Assembly: GCF_946886695.1 (NCBI RefSeq)
Contig: NZ_CAMPJD010000005.1
Coordinates: 1 to 64,000, forward strand
Length of the DNA stretch: 64,000 bases
Reading direction: 5' to 3'
Origin: an uncultured Pseudoxanthomonas sp.
GTDB taxonomy: Bacteria > Pseudomonadota > Gammaproteobacteria > Xanthomonadales > Xanthomonadaceae
Numbering within the stretch: the first letter of the stretch is position 1; each line of letters starts with the position of its first letter. The notes below the pieces were generated by a model that was not told the DNA's origin, searched no databases, and worked only from the letters and a program-made list of their open reading frames with translations. This document shows, piece after piece, positions 38,755 to 47,827 of this stretch. The position numbers were made by a program, and so were the translations under genes.

Positions 38755-39633
38755 ATGACTTCTCGCCGTTACGTCCAGCTGGACGTGTTCGCCGACCGCC
38801 CAGGCGCCGGCAATCCCTTGGCCGTCGTGCTCGATGCCGCCGGCCTCGACGACACGGCGATGCAGGCCATCGCCCGCTGGACCCGCCTGCCGGAAACCAC
38901 GTTCGTGTTCGCGCCCACGCAACCCGGCGCCAGCTACGCCGTACGCATGTTCAGTCCGCGCCGCGAAGTGCCGTTCGCCGGCCATCCCAGCGTGGGCACG
39001 GCGCATGTCGTGCTCGAGGCCGGACTCGCCGTACCCGTCGATGGCGTGCTTGTGCAGGAGGGCGTGGCCGGCCTGCTGCCGTTGCGTGTCGAAGACGATG
39101 CTACCGGCCGCACTATCGCGGTACGCACGCCACGTGCCCACGTGGTGAAGGTGGGCGACACGCACAGCGACGATGTACTGCGTGGCGCCATCGCAAACCT
39201 GCCGGCGGGCGCATTGCCACCCGCCCTGGTCGATGGTGGACGCCGCTGGTGGCTGGCCGAAGTACGTGACGAGGCCGCGCTGCGCGCCGCCGCGCCCGAC
39301 TGGACCGCGATCAGTGCACTGGCAACCGCCACTGACAGCATGGGTGTCTGTGCCTACGCCCGTACGCACGGCCAGGGCTACGACCTCGCGGTGCGCGCCT
39401 TCGTCGGCGCGCCGGCCGCGTTCGAGGATGCTGCGTCCGGTGCGGCCAATGCAACGCTGGCGGCGTGGCTGAAATCGCGCGACGCATTGCCGGGTCGCAA
39501 CGGACAATACATCGTCAGTCAGGGCCGCGAAGTCGGCTACGACGCCCGCCTGAAGTTGCGCGTGGACGAGGCCGGTGACGTCTGGTCCGGCGGCCACGTA
39601 CGCACCATCGTGACGGGTCGCATCGACTGGTAG
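38755..39633 (+). CDS. PhzF family isomerase, second copy
   Basis: A 292-residue tandem paralogue of the preceding gene. YVQLDVFADRPGAGNPLAVV is nearly identical to the first copy, while the C-terminal half is more diverged. Glu47 in RLPETTFV takes the catalytic position. The ATG at 38755 is used; an in-frame start at 38719 would overlap the first gene. The two may form a heterodimer or have split substrates, which the sequence does not show. Confidence 0.92.
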   Translation: MTSRRYVQLDVFADRPGAGNPLAVVLDAAGLDDTAMQAIARWTRLPETTFVFAPTQPGASYAVRMFSPRREVPFAGHPSVGTAHVVLEAGLAVPVDGVLVQEGVAGLLPLRVEDDATGRTIAVRTPRAHVVKVGDTHSDDVLRGAIANLPAGALPPALVDGGRRWWLAEVRDEAALRAAAPDWTAISALATATDSMGVCAYARTHGQGYDLAVRAFVGAPAAFEDAASGAANATLAAWLKSRDALPGRNGQYIVSQGREVGYDARLKLRVDEAGDVWSGGHVRTIVTGRIDW

Positions 39634-39646
39634 CGATCACGGCCTC

Positions 39647-39776
39647 TGCAGGAGCGACGTCAGTCGCGACTGCATGGCCTGAGGCATGCAGGAAATTCCG
39701 GGAATGGAGTAGCGCGCCCGACCCGCGCGTCCCTAACCACGATGGCCGTGCGGTCGCGACTGACGTCGCTCCTACA
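39647..39776. repeat. GTAG-ended palindromic repeat pair
   Basis: The arms 39647-39670 and 39753-39776 are reverse complements with one mismatch (TGCAGG against CCTACA at the outer end). The block lies between convergent phzF and amidohydrolase genes. It is a copy of the family seen at 12601, 16306 and 59356. Confidence 0.85.
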
Positions 39777-39787
39777 AGAAACCCGGC

Positions 39788-41452
39788 CTACTCGCCTTCG
39801 TAGACCGGCTTGCCGTCGACCCACGTCGAACGCACATGCAGGTCATCCAGCTGCTCGCCCGGCACCGCGAGCGGATCTTCGTCCAGCACCACGAAGTCCG
39901 CGCGGAACCCCGGCGCGAGCCGCCCGACCTCGCGCTCGTCGTGCGCAGCCCAGGCCGCATCCGCGGTAAAGCCCCGCAGCGCCTCCGCAGCGCTCAAGCG
40001 CTCGGCCGCCCTCCAGCCTTCTGCAGGATGACCATGCGCATCCTGCCGCGTCACCGCCGCGTGCAGACCCCGTCGCGGGTCGACCGATTCCACCGGAAAA
40101 TCCGAACCCAGCGCCAGCTTCACGCCGCTGGCCTGCATGCGCTGCCACGCATAGGCGCCCGCGATGCGCACCGGCCCCAGCCGGTCCTGCGCCCACGGCA
40201 TGTCGGACGTGGCGTGCGTGGGCTGCATCGAAGCGATCACGCCAAGCTCGGCGAAGCGCGGGAACTCCTCCGGCGCAACGACCTGCGCATGCTCGATGCG
40301 CCAACGATGGTCAGTCTTCGCCGTGCCACCCAGCACGCGCTGGTAGGCATCCAGCACCAGGCGATTGCCACGGTCACCGATCGCATGGGTGGCCACCTGC
40401 ACGCCACAGCCGTGCGCCTTGCGCATCGCGGCTTCCAGCGCGCCGGGTTCGGTCACCAGCAGGCCGCGATTGCCGGGGTCGTCGCTGTAGTCCTCCAGCA
40501 ACGCAGCGCCACGGCTGCCCAGTGCACCGTCGGCATACAGTTTCACGCCGTGCATCTGCAGTCGGCCGCCCGCATGACCATACAGACCGCGTGCGCACAG
40601 GTCGGCAAGCGCGGCGCCGTCGCCATCCGCATACGCATCGATGCGCAGCGGCAGGCGCTGTTCGTCGGCGAACTGAACCATCAGCGCCAGATCCTCGCGC
40701 GACACGCCCATGTCGTGCACACCGGTCAGGCCATTGCGCACTGCGGCCTGCAACGCCTTCTCCAATGCCTGTCGACGGTAGGCGCTATCGGGCGTGGGAA
40801 CGACGGCATGCACCAGCGACATCGCGGCATCCACGAACACCCCGCTCGGCTTGCCCTCGATGCGCTCGATACGCCCGCCGTCCGGCTGCCAGTCGCCTTC
40901 CAGCGGACGCGCCGCTTTGGTCGCCGCCGCGCGCAGCGCCGCACTGTTCGCCCAGCCGGCATGGCCATCCACGCGCTCGAGCCAGACGGGACGCTCCGGA
41001 AAGGCCGCATCCAGGTCGGCGGCCGTCGGGAATGCCTTCTCCGGCCAGTCGTTCTGATCCCAGCCGCTGCCGAGCAGCCATGCGTTGGGTGGAAGCTGTT
41101 TCTCGTACGCGCGCAGGCGCGCGATCACCTCGGCCTTGTCGCGTGCATCGACCAGATCGACACGCATCAGCGCGTAGCCCAGGCCCATCACGTGGCCATG
41201 GGCGTCGATCAGGCCGGGGATGACGGTCTTGCCGGCCGCATCGATGGGCTTCGCATCGGGATACCGCGCGAGCAATGTCTTCGCATCACCGACCGCCAGC
41301 ACGCGGCCGGTGGCATCCCATGCCAGCGCCTCCACAACGGGACGGTCAGGATCGGAGGTATGCACGCGCGTCGCCGTCAGTACCTGCACCTGCGCCTGCG
41401 CGACACCTGCCAACCCCAGAGCACACCCGATTCCCCATACCAGACGCCGCAT
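39788..41452 (-). CDS. YtcJ-like amidohydrolase, exported
   Basis: This metal-dependent amidohydrolase of the YtcJ/AepA group has 554 residues, with a signal peptide (RLVWGIGCALGLAGVAQA). The metal ligands of the N-terminal HxH are His85 and His87 (DAHGHVMG). Later motifs are ATHAIGDRGN, HRWRIEHAQVV and the Asp in GSDFPVESVDP. The substrate is unknown; exported relatives act on amide-bonded small molecules. It ends 12 bases from the repeat pair. Confidence 0.9.
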   Translation of the reverse strand: MRRLVWGIGCALGLAGVAQAQVQVLTATRVHTSDPDRPVVEALAWDATGRVLAVGDAKTLLARYPDAKPIDAAGKTVIPGLIDAHGHVMGLGYALMRVDLVDARDKAEVIARLRAYEKQLPPNAWLLGSGWDQNDWPEKAFPTAADLDAAFPERPVWLERVDGHAGWANSAALRAAATKAARPLEGDWQPDGGRIERIEGKPSGVFVDAAMSLVHAVVPTPDSAYRRQALEKALQAAVRNGLTGVHDMGVSREDLALMVQFADEQRLPLRIDAYADGDGAALADLCARGLYGHAGGRLQMHGVKLYADGALGSRGAALLEDYSDDPGNRGLLVTEPGALEAAMRKAHGCGVQVATHAIGDRGNRLVLDAYQRVLGGTAKTDHRWRIEHAQVVAPEEFPRFAELGVIASMQPTHATSDMPWAQDRLGPVRIAGAYAWQRMQASGVKLALGSDFPVESVDPRRGLHAAVTRQDAHGHPAEGWRAAERLSAAEALRGFTADAAWAAHDEREVGRLAPGFRADFVVLDEDPLAVPGEQLDDLHVRSTWVDGKPVYEGE

Positions 41453-41523
41453 GCCCCGCTCCCCGTTTGGTGACCGGCCGGACTATGCGGTCTCTCGCGC
41501 ACTGCGGCAACCCGGATACAGAA

Positions 41524-41543
41524 GAGGGGCCTTTCGGCCCCTC
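41524..41543 (-). terminator. Terminator after the glycine-zipper gene
   Basis: A perfect stem GAGGGGCC/GGCCCCTC with a 4-base loop lies downstream of the glycine-zipper gene on the minus strand, followed there by TTCTGT. It also sits in the upstream region of the amidohydrolase. Confidence 0.6.
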
Positions 41544-41603
41544 GGTTTCCAGCTGATATCCGTTGTCAGGCGAGATGTCCGCGGAGCGGACACCTCCGCA
41601 CGA

Positions 41604-42284
41604 TCATTCGGGGCGGACATCCACGCGGATGCGGATGCGGTCGCCCGGATGATGGTCCGTGCGCGTCCGGTAGGTACGGTTGGCGTACTCGTAGGTCACG
41701 TCGTAACCGTTGACGCGTCCGCCGCCGTAGTAATCGTCACTGTAGCGCCCGTCGCTCACCGGCACTGGATCGCAGACCCGTACCCGGCCGCGCTGGACCT
41801 GGCGGTCGCGCTGCGCGCTGTCGTAGATGGAACGGCCTGCCATGCCACCGACCATCGAACCGACGGCGGTGCCGACGTAGCGGCCACTGCCATCGCCGAC
41901 CTTGCTGCCGAGCACTGCGCCGGCAATGCCGCCGATCACCGTGGCCACGGTACGGCCCGATTCGCTGCCACCAGCGGGATAGCGCCGGTCGCCGTAGCGG
42001 TCCTGTTCGTAGACATCGCGGTAATCGCCATTGTCGTAGACATCGTCGCGCGGGATGTCGCGAACGTAAACATCGTCGGCATCGCGGTAATAGCACCGCT
42101 CTCCGCCGCCATTGCTTCGGTATCCGCTGTCGATGACCGGATCCACCCGCACTACGCGCGCATAGTCGTAATAGGGCTGGTCGCCGCTACGGTCCTCAGT
42201 GCCGTAGTAACGCGAGGATTGTGCGGACGCCACGCCCGTGGTCAGCAAGCCGATGGCCAGCACGGCCGCGGATAGACGCTTCAT
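41604..42284 (-). CDS. Glycine-zipper 2TM domain envelope protein
   Basis: This protein of 226 residues has a signal peptide (MKRLSAAVLAIGLLTTGVASA). The N-terminal half is Tyr/Asp/Arg-rich and low in complexity (DVYDNGDYRDVYEQDRYGD). A glycine-zipper stretch TVATVIGGIAGAVLGSKVG and a second AVGSMVGGMAGRSIYD follow at about 110-150, then a Tyr/Arg-rich C-terminus. Glycine-zipper proteins such as SlyB, RcnB-like or OmpA-type lipoproteins sit in the outer membrane; here no lipobox is present. The function is unknown. Confidence 0.85.
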   Translation of the reverse strand: MKRLSAAVLAIGLLTTGVASAQSSRYYGTEDRSGDQPYYDYARVVRVDPVIDSGYRSNGGGERCYYRDADDVYVRDIPRDDVYDNGDYRDVYEQDRYGDRRYPAGGSESGRTVATVIGGIAGAVLGSKVGDGSGRYVGTAVGSMVGGMAGRSIYDSAQRDRQVQRGRVRVCDPVPVSDGRYSDDYYGGGRVNGYDVTYEYANRTYRTRTDHHPGDRIRIRVDVRPE

Positions 42285-42353
42285 GTCGGGTACTCCCCAC
42301 GCCGGAGTGGCGTGCCGGCATGCTCGGGTGCACCGGGTGAAACATGGCTGAAC

Positions 42354-43049
42354 TCAGGCGGTCGGCGATGCCCGGTTTAGCCATTCGACAGCTTGCGCGG
42401 CGATGCCGGCAGCCTCACGCCCGAGCAACGGCCCGACGTGCGAATCCGAAAGCGTTTGCAGTGTTTCCGCGCCCCAGGCATCCGCCATGGCCCGAGTCAC
42501 CTCTGGCGGCACGTCATCGTCGTGTCGCGACACCACGCACAACGTCGGGCATCCGGGACGTTCCCGTGCGACGCCGCCCTGCGCCTCGCGCAGGACCGCG
42601 CCGGCTTCGTCGCGCCAATGCCGGAAGGCGAACAGCGCGGTGGCTTCGTCCGCCCCGGGCAACGCCCTGCGGGTGCCGGCAAGCCGGGCATCGCGTCGCC
42701 ACGGCACTATGCAGGGCCAGTCGCGCACGGGCAATCCGGTTTGCCACGGTGCGGGCGGAAACGGATTGACCAGCGCCACGGCATCCGCGTCCGCAGCGGC
42801 GCCCAAGGCCAGCAGGCCGCCAAGGCTCGCACCCACCAGGACGCGTGGCCGGGGCAGGTCTGCGAGCGCAGCGCAGACCTGGGCCTGGTAGTCCTCCAGG
42901 CGCGTCGCTGCCAGTCCGTCGCGCACGGGCTCGAGGTCGGGCGCTTCCACCCGGATTCGCGCGGCCTCGAATACGCCCCGCCATATGTTCCATTCCCAGC
43001 CACCGCCACCGGCGCCATGCACCAGCAGCGCGCCCCGCACGGCCGTCAA
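42354..43049 (-). CDS. Alpha/beta hydrolase
   Basis: A small cytosolic alpha/beta-hydrolase of 231 residues: HGAGGGGWEWNIW oxyanion loop, nucleophile Ser75 in GASLGG, Asp in SRHDDDVPPE and His in SDSHVGPLL. The start codon appears to be a TTG at 43049, overlapping the osmC stop as TTGA. A GTG nine bases downstream is the alternative. The coupling suggests it is co-expressed with the OsmC protein. The substrate is not known. Confidence 0.78.
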   Translation of the reverse strand: MTAVRGALLVHGAGGGGWEWNIWRGVFEAARIRVEAPDLEPVRDGLAATRLEDYQAQVCAALADLPRPRVLVGASLGGLLALGAAADADAVALVNPFPPAPWQTGLPVRDWPCIVPWRRDARLAGTRRALPGADEATALFAFRHWRDEAGAVLREAQGGVARERPGCPTLCVVSRHDDDVPPEVTRAMADAWGAETLQTLSDSHVGPLLGREAAGIAAQAVEWLNRASPTA

Positions 43050-43480
43050 AGCAGCGTGGCCTCCAGCGACACCGGTACCGACAGCGCGCGCGAGATCACG
43101 CAGCCTGCTTTCGCCTGCTGGGCGATCTCCTCGAACTGTGCAGCGCTGATGCCCGGCACGCTGGCCGATACCGTCAGCTTGATGCCGGTGACGGTGGGGC
43201 CCGGATCCATGCCCGGCTCCATCGTCGCCTCGGCACGGGTCTGGATCTTGTCCGGCGTGAAGCCCGCCTTTCCCAACACCGCCGACAGCGCCATGCTGAA
43301 GCAGCCCGCATGCGCGACCGCCAGCAGTTCCTCCGGGTTGGTGCCCTTCTCGTCGCCGAAGCGCGTCTTGAAGGAGTAGTTCTGCGCCTCGAACAGGCCG
43401 CTCTGCGGCGTGCTCAGGCTGCCTTTGCCGGACTGCAGGTCACCGTTCCACACCGCATCCGCATAACGCTTCAAAGCCAT
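43046..43480 (-). CDS. OsmC family peroxiredoxin
   Basis: This organic-hydroperoxide reductase of the OsmC/Ohr family has 144 residues. The redox cysteines are Cys60 (AHAGCFSMA) and Cys127 (KAGCVISRA). The ALKRYADAVWNGDL opening and GTNPEELLAVAHAG match OsmC better than Ohr. It is upstream of the coupled alpha/beta-hydrolase. It detoxifies lipid or other organic peroxides in the cytoplasm. Confidence 0.92.
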   Translation of the reverse strand: MALKRYADAVWNGDLQSGKGSLSTPQSGLFEAQNYSFKTRFGDEKGTNPEELLAVAHAGCFSMALSAVLGKAGFTPDKIQTRAEATMEPGMDPGPTVTGIKLTVSASVPGISAAQFEEIAQQAKAGCVISRALSVPVSLEATLL

Positions 43481-43685
43481 GGTCGTGCTCCTCGGGTAAG
43501 GGACGCGCAGCGTACACCCGCTGATGTTCACGCCGCGTTCCGCAGTGCGACTTGACCCCTCCGGCAGCGGCGCCGATGCTGACCGCCCGCCATGACCGCC
43601 CGCCGAGCGACACCGCTCACGGGATGCGCTCAGCCCGGACAGCCATGACGGCCCTTCGACCCCAACCCTCGGGAGGAACGGCCTC

Positions 43686-45731
43686 ATGTCGTACAGCACA
43701 CAACAGATCCGCAACGTGGCCCTGGCGGGCCACCCCGGCGCCGGCAAAACAACCTTGTTCGAAGCCCTGCTGCATGCCGGCGGCGCCCTCCAGGTGGCAG
43801 GCACCATCGAGCGCGGCACCACCGTGTCCGACCATGACCCGATCGAAAAGGCGCGCGGGCATTCCATCGACACCGCCATCGCCAGCACCGATCACGGCGG
43901 CATGCACGTCAACCTGATCGACACACCCGGCTACCCGGAGTTCCGCGGGCCCGCCCTGTCGGCATTCTCCGCCGTGGAAACCGTATTGGTCGTGGTGGAT
44001 GCCGATACCGGCATCGCGCACGGCACGCGCCGGTTGATGGAGCGCGCACGCGAACGCAACCTCTGCCGCGCCATCGTCATCAACAAGATCGACCACGAAG
44101 GTGCCGACTGCGCCGGCGTGCTGGCCGCGTTGCGCGAGGAATTCGGCCCCGAACTGTTGCCGCTCAACCTGCCGGCGGACGGCGGCAAGGCCGTGATCGA
44201 CTGCTATGGCCAGGCCCTGGGCGACTCCGATCTCGGTCCCGTCGCCGACTGGCACCAGAAGATCATCGACCAGGTCGTCGAGATCAACGAGACGGTGATG
44301 GAGCACTACCTGGACCTGGGCGAAGGCGGACTATCGGGCGAGGAACTGCACGATGCCTTCGAGCAGTGCCTGCGCGAAGGACATCTGGTGCCGGTGTGCT
44401 TCGCCTCCGCGCGCACAGGCGTGGGCGTGAGGGAACTGCTGGACGTGGCCGAGCGCCTGTTTCCGAATCCGGCCGAAGCCAACCCGCCCCCGTTCGTGAA
44501 GCTCAACGGCACCGGCCCGCAACCCATCGAGGCCGTGCCCGATGCGCGCGCGCATGTCATCGCCGATGTCTTCAAGATCGTCAACGACCCGTTCGTCGGC
44601 AAGCTGGGCATCTTCCGCGTCTACCAGGGCACGCTGAAGAAGGACACCCAGTTGTTCGTCGACGACGGCAAGAAGCCGTTCAAGGTCGGGCATCTGTTCA
44701 AGCTCAAGGGCAAGGATCACGTAGAAGTGGATCAGGCCATTCCCGGCGACATCGCCGCAGTGGCGAAAGTGGACGATCTGCACTTCGACGCCGTGCTGCA
44801 CGACAGCCACGACGAGGACCACATCCAGCTGGCGCCGATCGATTTCCCCAGGCCGATGTTCGGCCTGGCCATCGAGGCCGCCAGCAAGGGCCAGGAGCAG
44901 AAGATGTCGGTGGCGCTGCAGAAACTGGCCGAGGAAGATCCCGCGTTCGTGGTCGAACACCAGCCTGAGTTGAACGAGACCGTCATCCGCGGCCTGTCCG
45001 ACCTGCACCTGCGGGTGATGCTGGAACGCCTGAAGGAACGCCACGGCGTGGAAGTGAAGACGCGCCCACCGCGCATCGCCTACCGCGAGACGGTCAGCGC
45101 GAAGGCCGAAGGCCACCATCGCCATAAGAAGCAGACCGGCGGCGCCGGGCAGTTCGGCGAAGTCTTCCTGCGCATCGAACCCTTGCCGCGCGGCGGCGGC
45201 TTCGAGTTCGTGGACGAGGTCAAGGGCGGCACCATCCCCGGACAGTTCCTGCCGGCGGTTGAGAAGGGCGTACGCCAGGTGCTGGGCAGCGGCGCGCTGG
45301 CCGGCTATCCGCTGCAGGACATCCGGGTGATCGTCCACGATGGCAAGCACCACGCGGTGGACAGCAAGGAAGTCGCCTTCGTTGCCGCCGGCAAGAAGGC
45401 CTTCCTCGACGCCATCGCCAAGGCGCGGCCACAGGTACTGGAACCGGTGGTCGACCTGGAAGTCGCTGTACCCGAGGCACAGGTGGGCGACATCACCGGT
45501 GGCCTGGCAGGCAAGCGGGCGCGCATCAACGGCACGGATGCGCTGCGCGGCGAGATCCTGGTGAAGGCGCAGGTGCCGCTGGCGGAACTGGAAGGGTACG
45601 CGGCCGAACTCAAATCGATGACCGCAGGACAGGGCCGCTACAGCCTGGATTTCAGCCACTACGAGCCCGTGCCGCCTAACGTGCAGCAGAAACTGGTGGA
45701 GGCTTACAGGCCAAGGCACGAGGAAGAGTGA
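43686..45731 (+). CDS. EF-G-like translational GTPase
   Basis: An EF-G paralogue of 681 residues, close in domain plan to EF-G but standing alone outside the str operon. P-loop GHPGAGKTT is at 15-23, G2/G3 RGHS.../DTPGYPEF near 79-86, and G4 NKIDHEG near 133. Domains II-V are complete, including the domain IV block KAEGHHRHKKQTGGAGQFGE. The G1 loop GHPGAGKT differs from the AHIDAGKT of EF-G. Related proteins are labelled FusA2/EF-G-like; whether it translocates, recycles ribosomes or does something else is open. A good ribosome-binding site (GGGAGG) precedes the ATG. Confidence 0.92.
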   Translation: MSYSTQQIRNVALAGHPGAGKTTLFEALLHAGGALQVAGTIERGTTVSDHDPIEKARGHSIDTAIASTDHGGMHVNLIDTPGYPEFRGPALSAFSAVETVLVVVDADTGIAHGTRRLMERARERNLCRAIVINKIDHEGADCAGVLAALREEFGPELLPLNLPADGGKAVIDCYGQALGDSDLGPVADWHQKIIDQVVEINETVMEHYLDLGEGGLSGEELHDAFEQCLREGHLVPVCFASARTGVGVRELLDVAERLFPNPAEANPPPFVKLNGTGPQPIEAVPDARAHVIADVFKIVNDPFVGKLGIFRVYQGTLKKDTQLFVDDGKKPFKVGHLFKLKGKDHVEVDQAIPGDIAAVAKVDDLHFDAVLHDSHDEDHIQLAPIDFPRPMFGLAIEAASKGQEQKMSVALQKLAEEDPAFVVEHQPELNETVIRGLSDLHLRVMLERLKERHGVEVKTRPPRIAYRETVSAKAEGHHRHKKQTGGAGQFGEVFLRIEPLPRGGGFEFVDEVKGGTIPGQFLPAVEKGVRQVLGSGALAGYPLQDIRVIVHDGKHHAVDSKEVAFVAAGKKAFLDAIAKARPQVLEPVVDLEVAVPEAQVGDITGGLAGKRARINGTDALRGEILVKAQVPLAELEGYAAELKSMTAGQGRYSLDFSHYEPVPPNVQQKLVEAYRPRHEEE

Positions 45732-45850
45732 GTGTGCATTGCGGTGCGGTATCCGGTCGCCGCGGAACGCGACGGGTGCCGCTTCCGGTACACGCAGGCG
45801 GGCTGGTTTGCTCCTCACATACGGCCATTTCCGACGTGCGGCGAGCGCCG

Positions 45851-45882
45851 AACCGAAGAAAATCGAAAAAAACCGAAGAAAA
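45851..45882. promoter_or_regulatory. 12-base direct repeats with A-tracts upstream of the HU gene
   Basis: AACCGAAGAAAA occurs at 45851-45862 and again at 45871-45882, exactly 20 bases apart (about two helix turns), with a run of seven A between them. The A-rich block in GC-rich DNA lies about 110 bases before the HU start. It could be a regulator site or an upstream bent region. Binding is inferred. Confidence 0.45.
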
Positions 45883-45993
45883 AGCCGTTTTGGGGCCTTC
45901 CTGCCCTTGGCGGCGCGATTCCTTTGCCCTACATTTCGCTTGCCGATGCGATCGGCCCGATTACCCAACCACTCGACAGTAGAGACAGGACAC

Positions 45994-46392
45994 ATGGCAA
46001 AGAGCACCAAGAAGGCCGCGCCGAAGAAGGCCGCCAAGAAAGCTGCACCGAAGGCCGCCGCCAAGCCGGCCGCGCCGAAGCCGATCAAGGAAGCGCTGAG
46101 CAAGTCGGGCCTCGTCGCCCACATCGCCGAAGCGACCGCCATCGCCGCCAAGGACGTCCGCGCCGTGCTGGCCTCGCTGGAAAGCGCCGTGCACGCTTCC
46201 GTCAACAAGAAGGGCGCCGGCTCCTTCACCCTGCCGGGCCTGCTGAAGATCAGCGCCGTCAACGTGCCGGCCAAGCCGAAGCGCAAGGGCATCAACCCGT
46301 TCACCAAGGAAGAGCAGTGGTTTGCTGCCAAGCCCGCCTCGGTGAAGGTCAAGGTCCGTCCGCTGAAGAAGCTGAAGGACGCCGCAGCCTGA
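45994..46392 (+). CDS. HU-family DNA-binding protein with Lys/Ala-rich N-terminal tail
   Basis: A nucleoid-associated protein of 132 residues. Residues 1-36 are a histone-H1-like tail of Lys, Ala and Pro (KKAAPKKAAKKAAPK). An HU-type domain (about 37-125) follows, with KEALSKSGLVAHIAEATAI as the dimerisation helices and INPFTKEEQ plus the VKVRPLKKLKD end as DNA-contact region. The GTG/ATG choice is clear: ATG at 45994. This tailed HU form is common in Xanthomonadaceae. A terminator follows directly. Confidence 0.92.
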   Translation: MAKSTKKAAPKKAAKKAAPKAAAKPAAPKPIKEALSKSGLVAHIAEATAIAAKDVRAVLASLESAVHASVNKKGAGSFTLPGLLKISAVNVPAKPKRKGINPFTKEEQWFAAKPASVKVKVRPLKKLKDAAA

Positions 46393-46417
46393 TCGCTGCG
46401 CACCTCGTGTCACCAGA

Positions 46418-46447
46418 ACGGGACGGCCATGCCGTCCCGTTTTTTTT
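46418..46447 (+). terminator. Rho-independent terminator of the HU gene
   Basis: A perfect 10-base stem, ACGGGACGGC (46418-46427) and GCCGTCCCGT (46431-46440), with a 3-base loop, is followed by a run of T to 46447. Confidence 0.93.
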
Positions 46448-46607
46448 CGGCACATCATCTTGCCCGCACAGCATTCCCCCGGCGCGCATCAGTGCGATGC
46501 CCGCCCGCGCGTGCTTCGCCGAGCGGCGTGCCATCGGTCACCCTTGTGATCGCCCGGCCTCGCCCGCAACTCTGTTGCTGTCCTTCTTCCAACCAGGTAT
46601 GCAACGC

Positions 46608-47249
46608 ATGAAGATCCAGGGCTTCCTCGACCATCTGCTGAAATCCTCCCAGGGCGGCGGCAGCCTGCTCAACGCCGACTTCGGCAAGGGCGCGGTCACC
46701 GGCGGCGCGCTGGGCCTGTTGCTGGGCAAGAACAAGACCACGCGCAAGCTGGCGACCTATGGCGGCCTGGCGGCGATCGGCGTGATGGCGTATCGCGCAT
46801 ACGGCGACTACAAGCAACAACAGGGTGGATTCGCCGCCGGTGCCGGTCCTCAGACCGTGGATCGCCTGCCCCCACCGCAGGCCGAACTGCACAGCCAAGC
46901 CATCCTCAAAGCGCTGGTGGCCGCGGCGAAGGCGGATGGCCACATCGATGCGCGCGAACGCCAGGTGATCGAGGGCGAGTTCGCCCGCATCAGCAACGAT
47001 GGCGAACTGCAGCGGTGGCTGCATGCGGAACTTGAGAAGCCACTGGACCCGGTCGAGGTGGCGCGTTCGGCCAGCACGCCGGAAATCGCCTCCGAAATGT
47101 ATCTCGCCAGCCTGATGGTCGCCGACGATCAGAGCTTCATGGAACGCGCCTATCTGGATGAACTGGCTAAACAGCTGAAGCTCGACCCGTCACTGAAGGC
47201 ACAGCTCGAACGCCAGCTCTCGCAGCCGCAGCCGCCCGCGCTGCCCTGA
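46608..47249 (+). CDS. DUF533 / TerB-like protein
   Basis: A 213-residue protein of the YebE/DUF533 group. A Gly-rich N-terminal region with one hydrophobic stretch (GAVTGGALGLLLG, about 26-38; GLAAIGVMAYRAYGD near 52-66) precedes a TerB-like helical domain (about 100-205, KALVAAAKADGHIDARERQVI). An in-frame ATG at 46599 adds three residues and is also possible. The function is unknown; TerB domains occur in tellurite-resistance and envelope-stress proteins. The M23 peptidase starts eight bases after its stop. Confidence 0.88.
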   Translation: MKIQGFLDHLLKSSQGGGSLLNADFGKGAVTGGALGLLLGKNKTTRKLATYGGLAAIGVMAYRAYGDYKQQQGGFAAGAGPQTVDRLPPPQAELHSQAILKALVAAAKADGHIDARERQVIEGEFARISNDGELQRWLHAELEKPLDPVEVARSASTPEIASEMYLASLMVADDQSFMERAYLDELAKQLKLDPSLKAQLERQLSQPQPPALP

Positions 47250-47257
47250 CCGGCGCC

Positions 47258-47827
47258 ATGCGACCCGCCGCGCGCCGTTTTCGACGCCTTGCATGGTCGC
47301 TGCTGTGGCTGGTGGCGCTGGCCGTGCTGCTCGCCTGGGCGTGGGGCCGGCCGTTCATGGCGTCGGCGCGCATGCTGTGGGACGTTTCGCGTGCAACGCC
47401 GCCGAGCGGACTCCCGGTGCCCGTGCGGGGCGTACCTGCCCGGCAGATCGCGGACACGTTCGGCGCCCCGCGCGGAAGCGACCGCACCCACCAGGGCGTG
47501 GACATCTTCGCCAAGCGTGGCACACCCGTCGTCAGCGCCACGCGCGGCGTGGTGGTGTCGGTGCGCGACGGCGGACTCGGCGGAAAGCAGGTCTGGGTGC
47601 TCGGCCCCGGCCGCGAACGCCACTACTACGCCCACCTGGACGACTGGGCCGACGATCTGTCCACCGGACACGTCGTCCAGCCCGGCGATGTGCTGGGTTA
47701 TGTCGGCACCACCGGCAACGCGCAGGGCACGCCGCCGCACCTGCACTACGGCATCTATGGCGAACAGGGCGCCTACGACCCACTGCCGCTGTTCAAAGCC
47801 TCCGTGGACACGCCCCGCATTGACTGA
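47258..47827 (+). CDS. M23 family metallopeptidase
   Basis: A LytM/M23 peptidase of 189 residues that acts on peptidoglycan cross-bridges or stem peptides. One N-terminal membrane segment (about 10-30, WSLLWLVALAVLLAWAWG) anchors it toward the periplasm. The zinc motifs are HQGVD (HxxxD) and the HLHYG (HxH) near the end. It has no SH3 or coiled-coil domain. Confidence 0.93.
   Translation: MRPAARRFRRLAWSLLWLVALAVLLAWAWGRPFMASARMLWDVSRATPPSGLPVPVRGVPARQIADTFGAPRGSDRTHQGVDIFAKRGTPVVSATRGVVVSVRDGGLGGKQVWVLGPGRERHYYAHLDDWADDLSTGHVVQPGDVLGYVGTTGNAQGTPPHLHYGIYGEQGAYDPLPLFKASVDTPRID

Noticed and set aside
37850..39633. Phenazine biosynthesis locus
   Set aside because: Only PhzF-like proteins are present; no phzA, B, C, D, E or G genes are near.
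41524..41543. Riboswitch in front of the amidohydrolase
   Set aside because: Only one simple hairpin exists, and it fits a terminator of the gene behind it on the same strand.
44331..46403. A 690-residue minus-strand frame opposite the EF-G and HU genes
   Set aside because: Both genes opposite are well supported, and the frame has no family resemblance.
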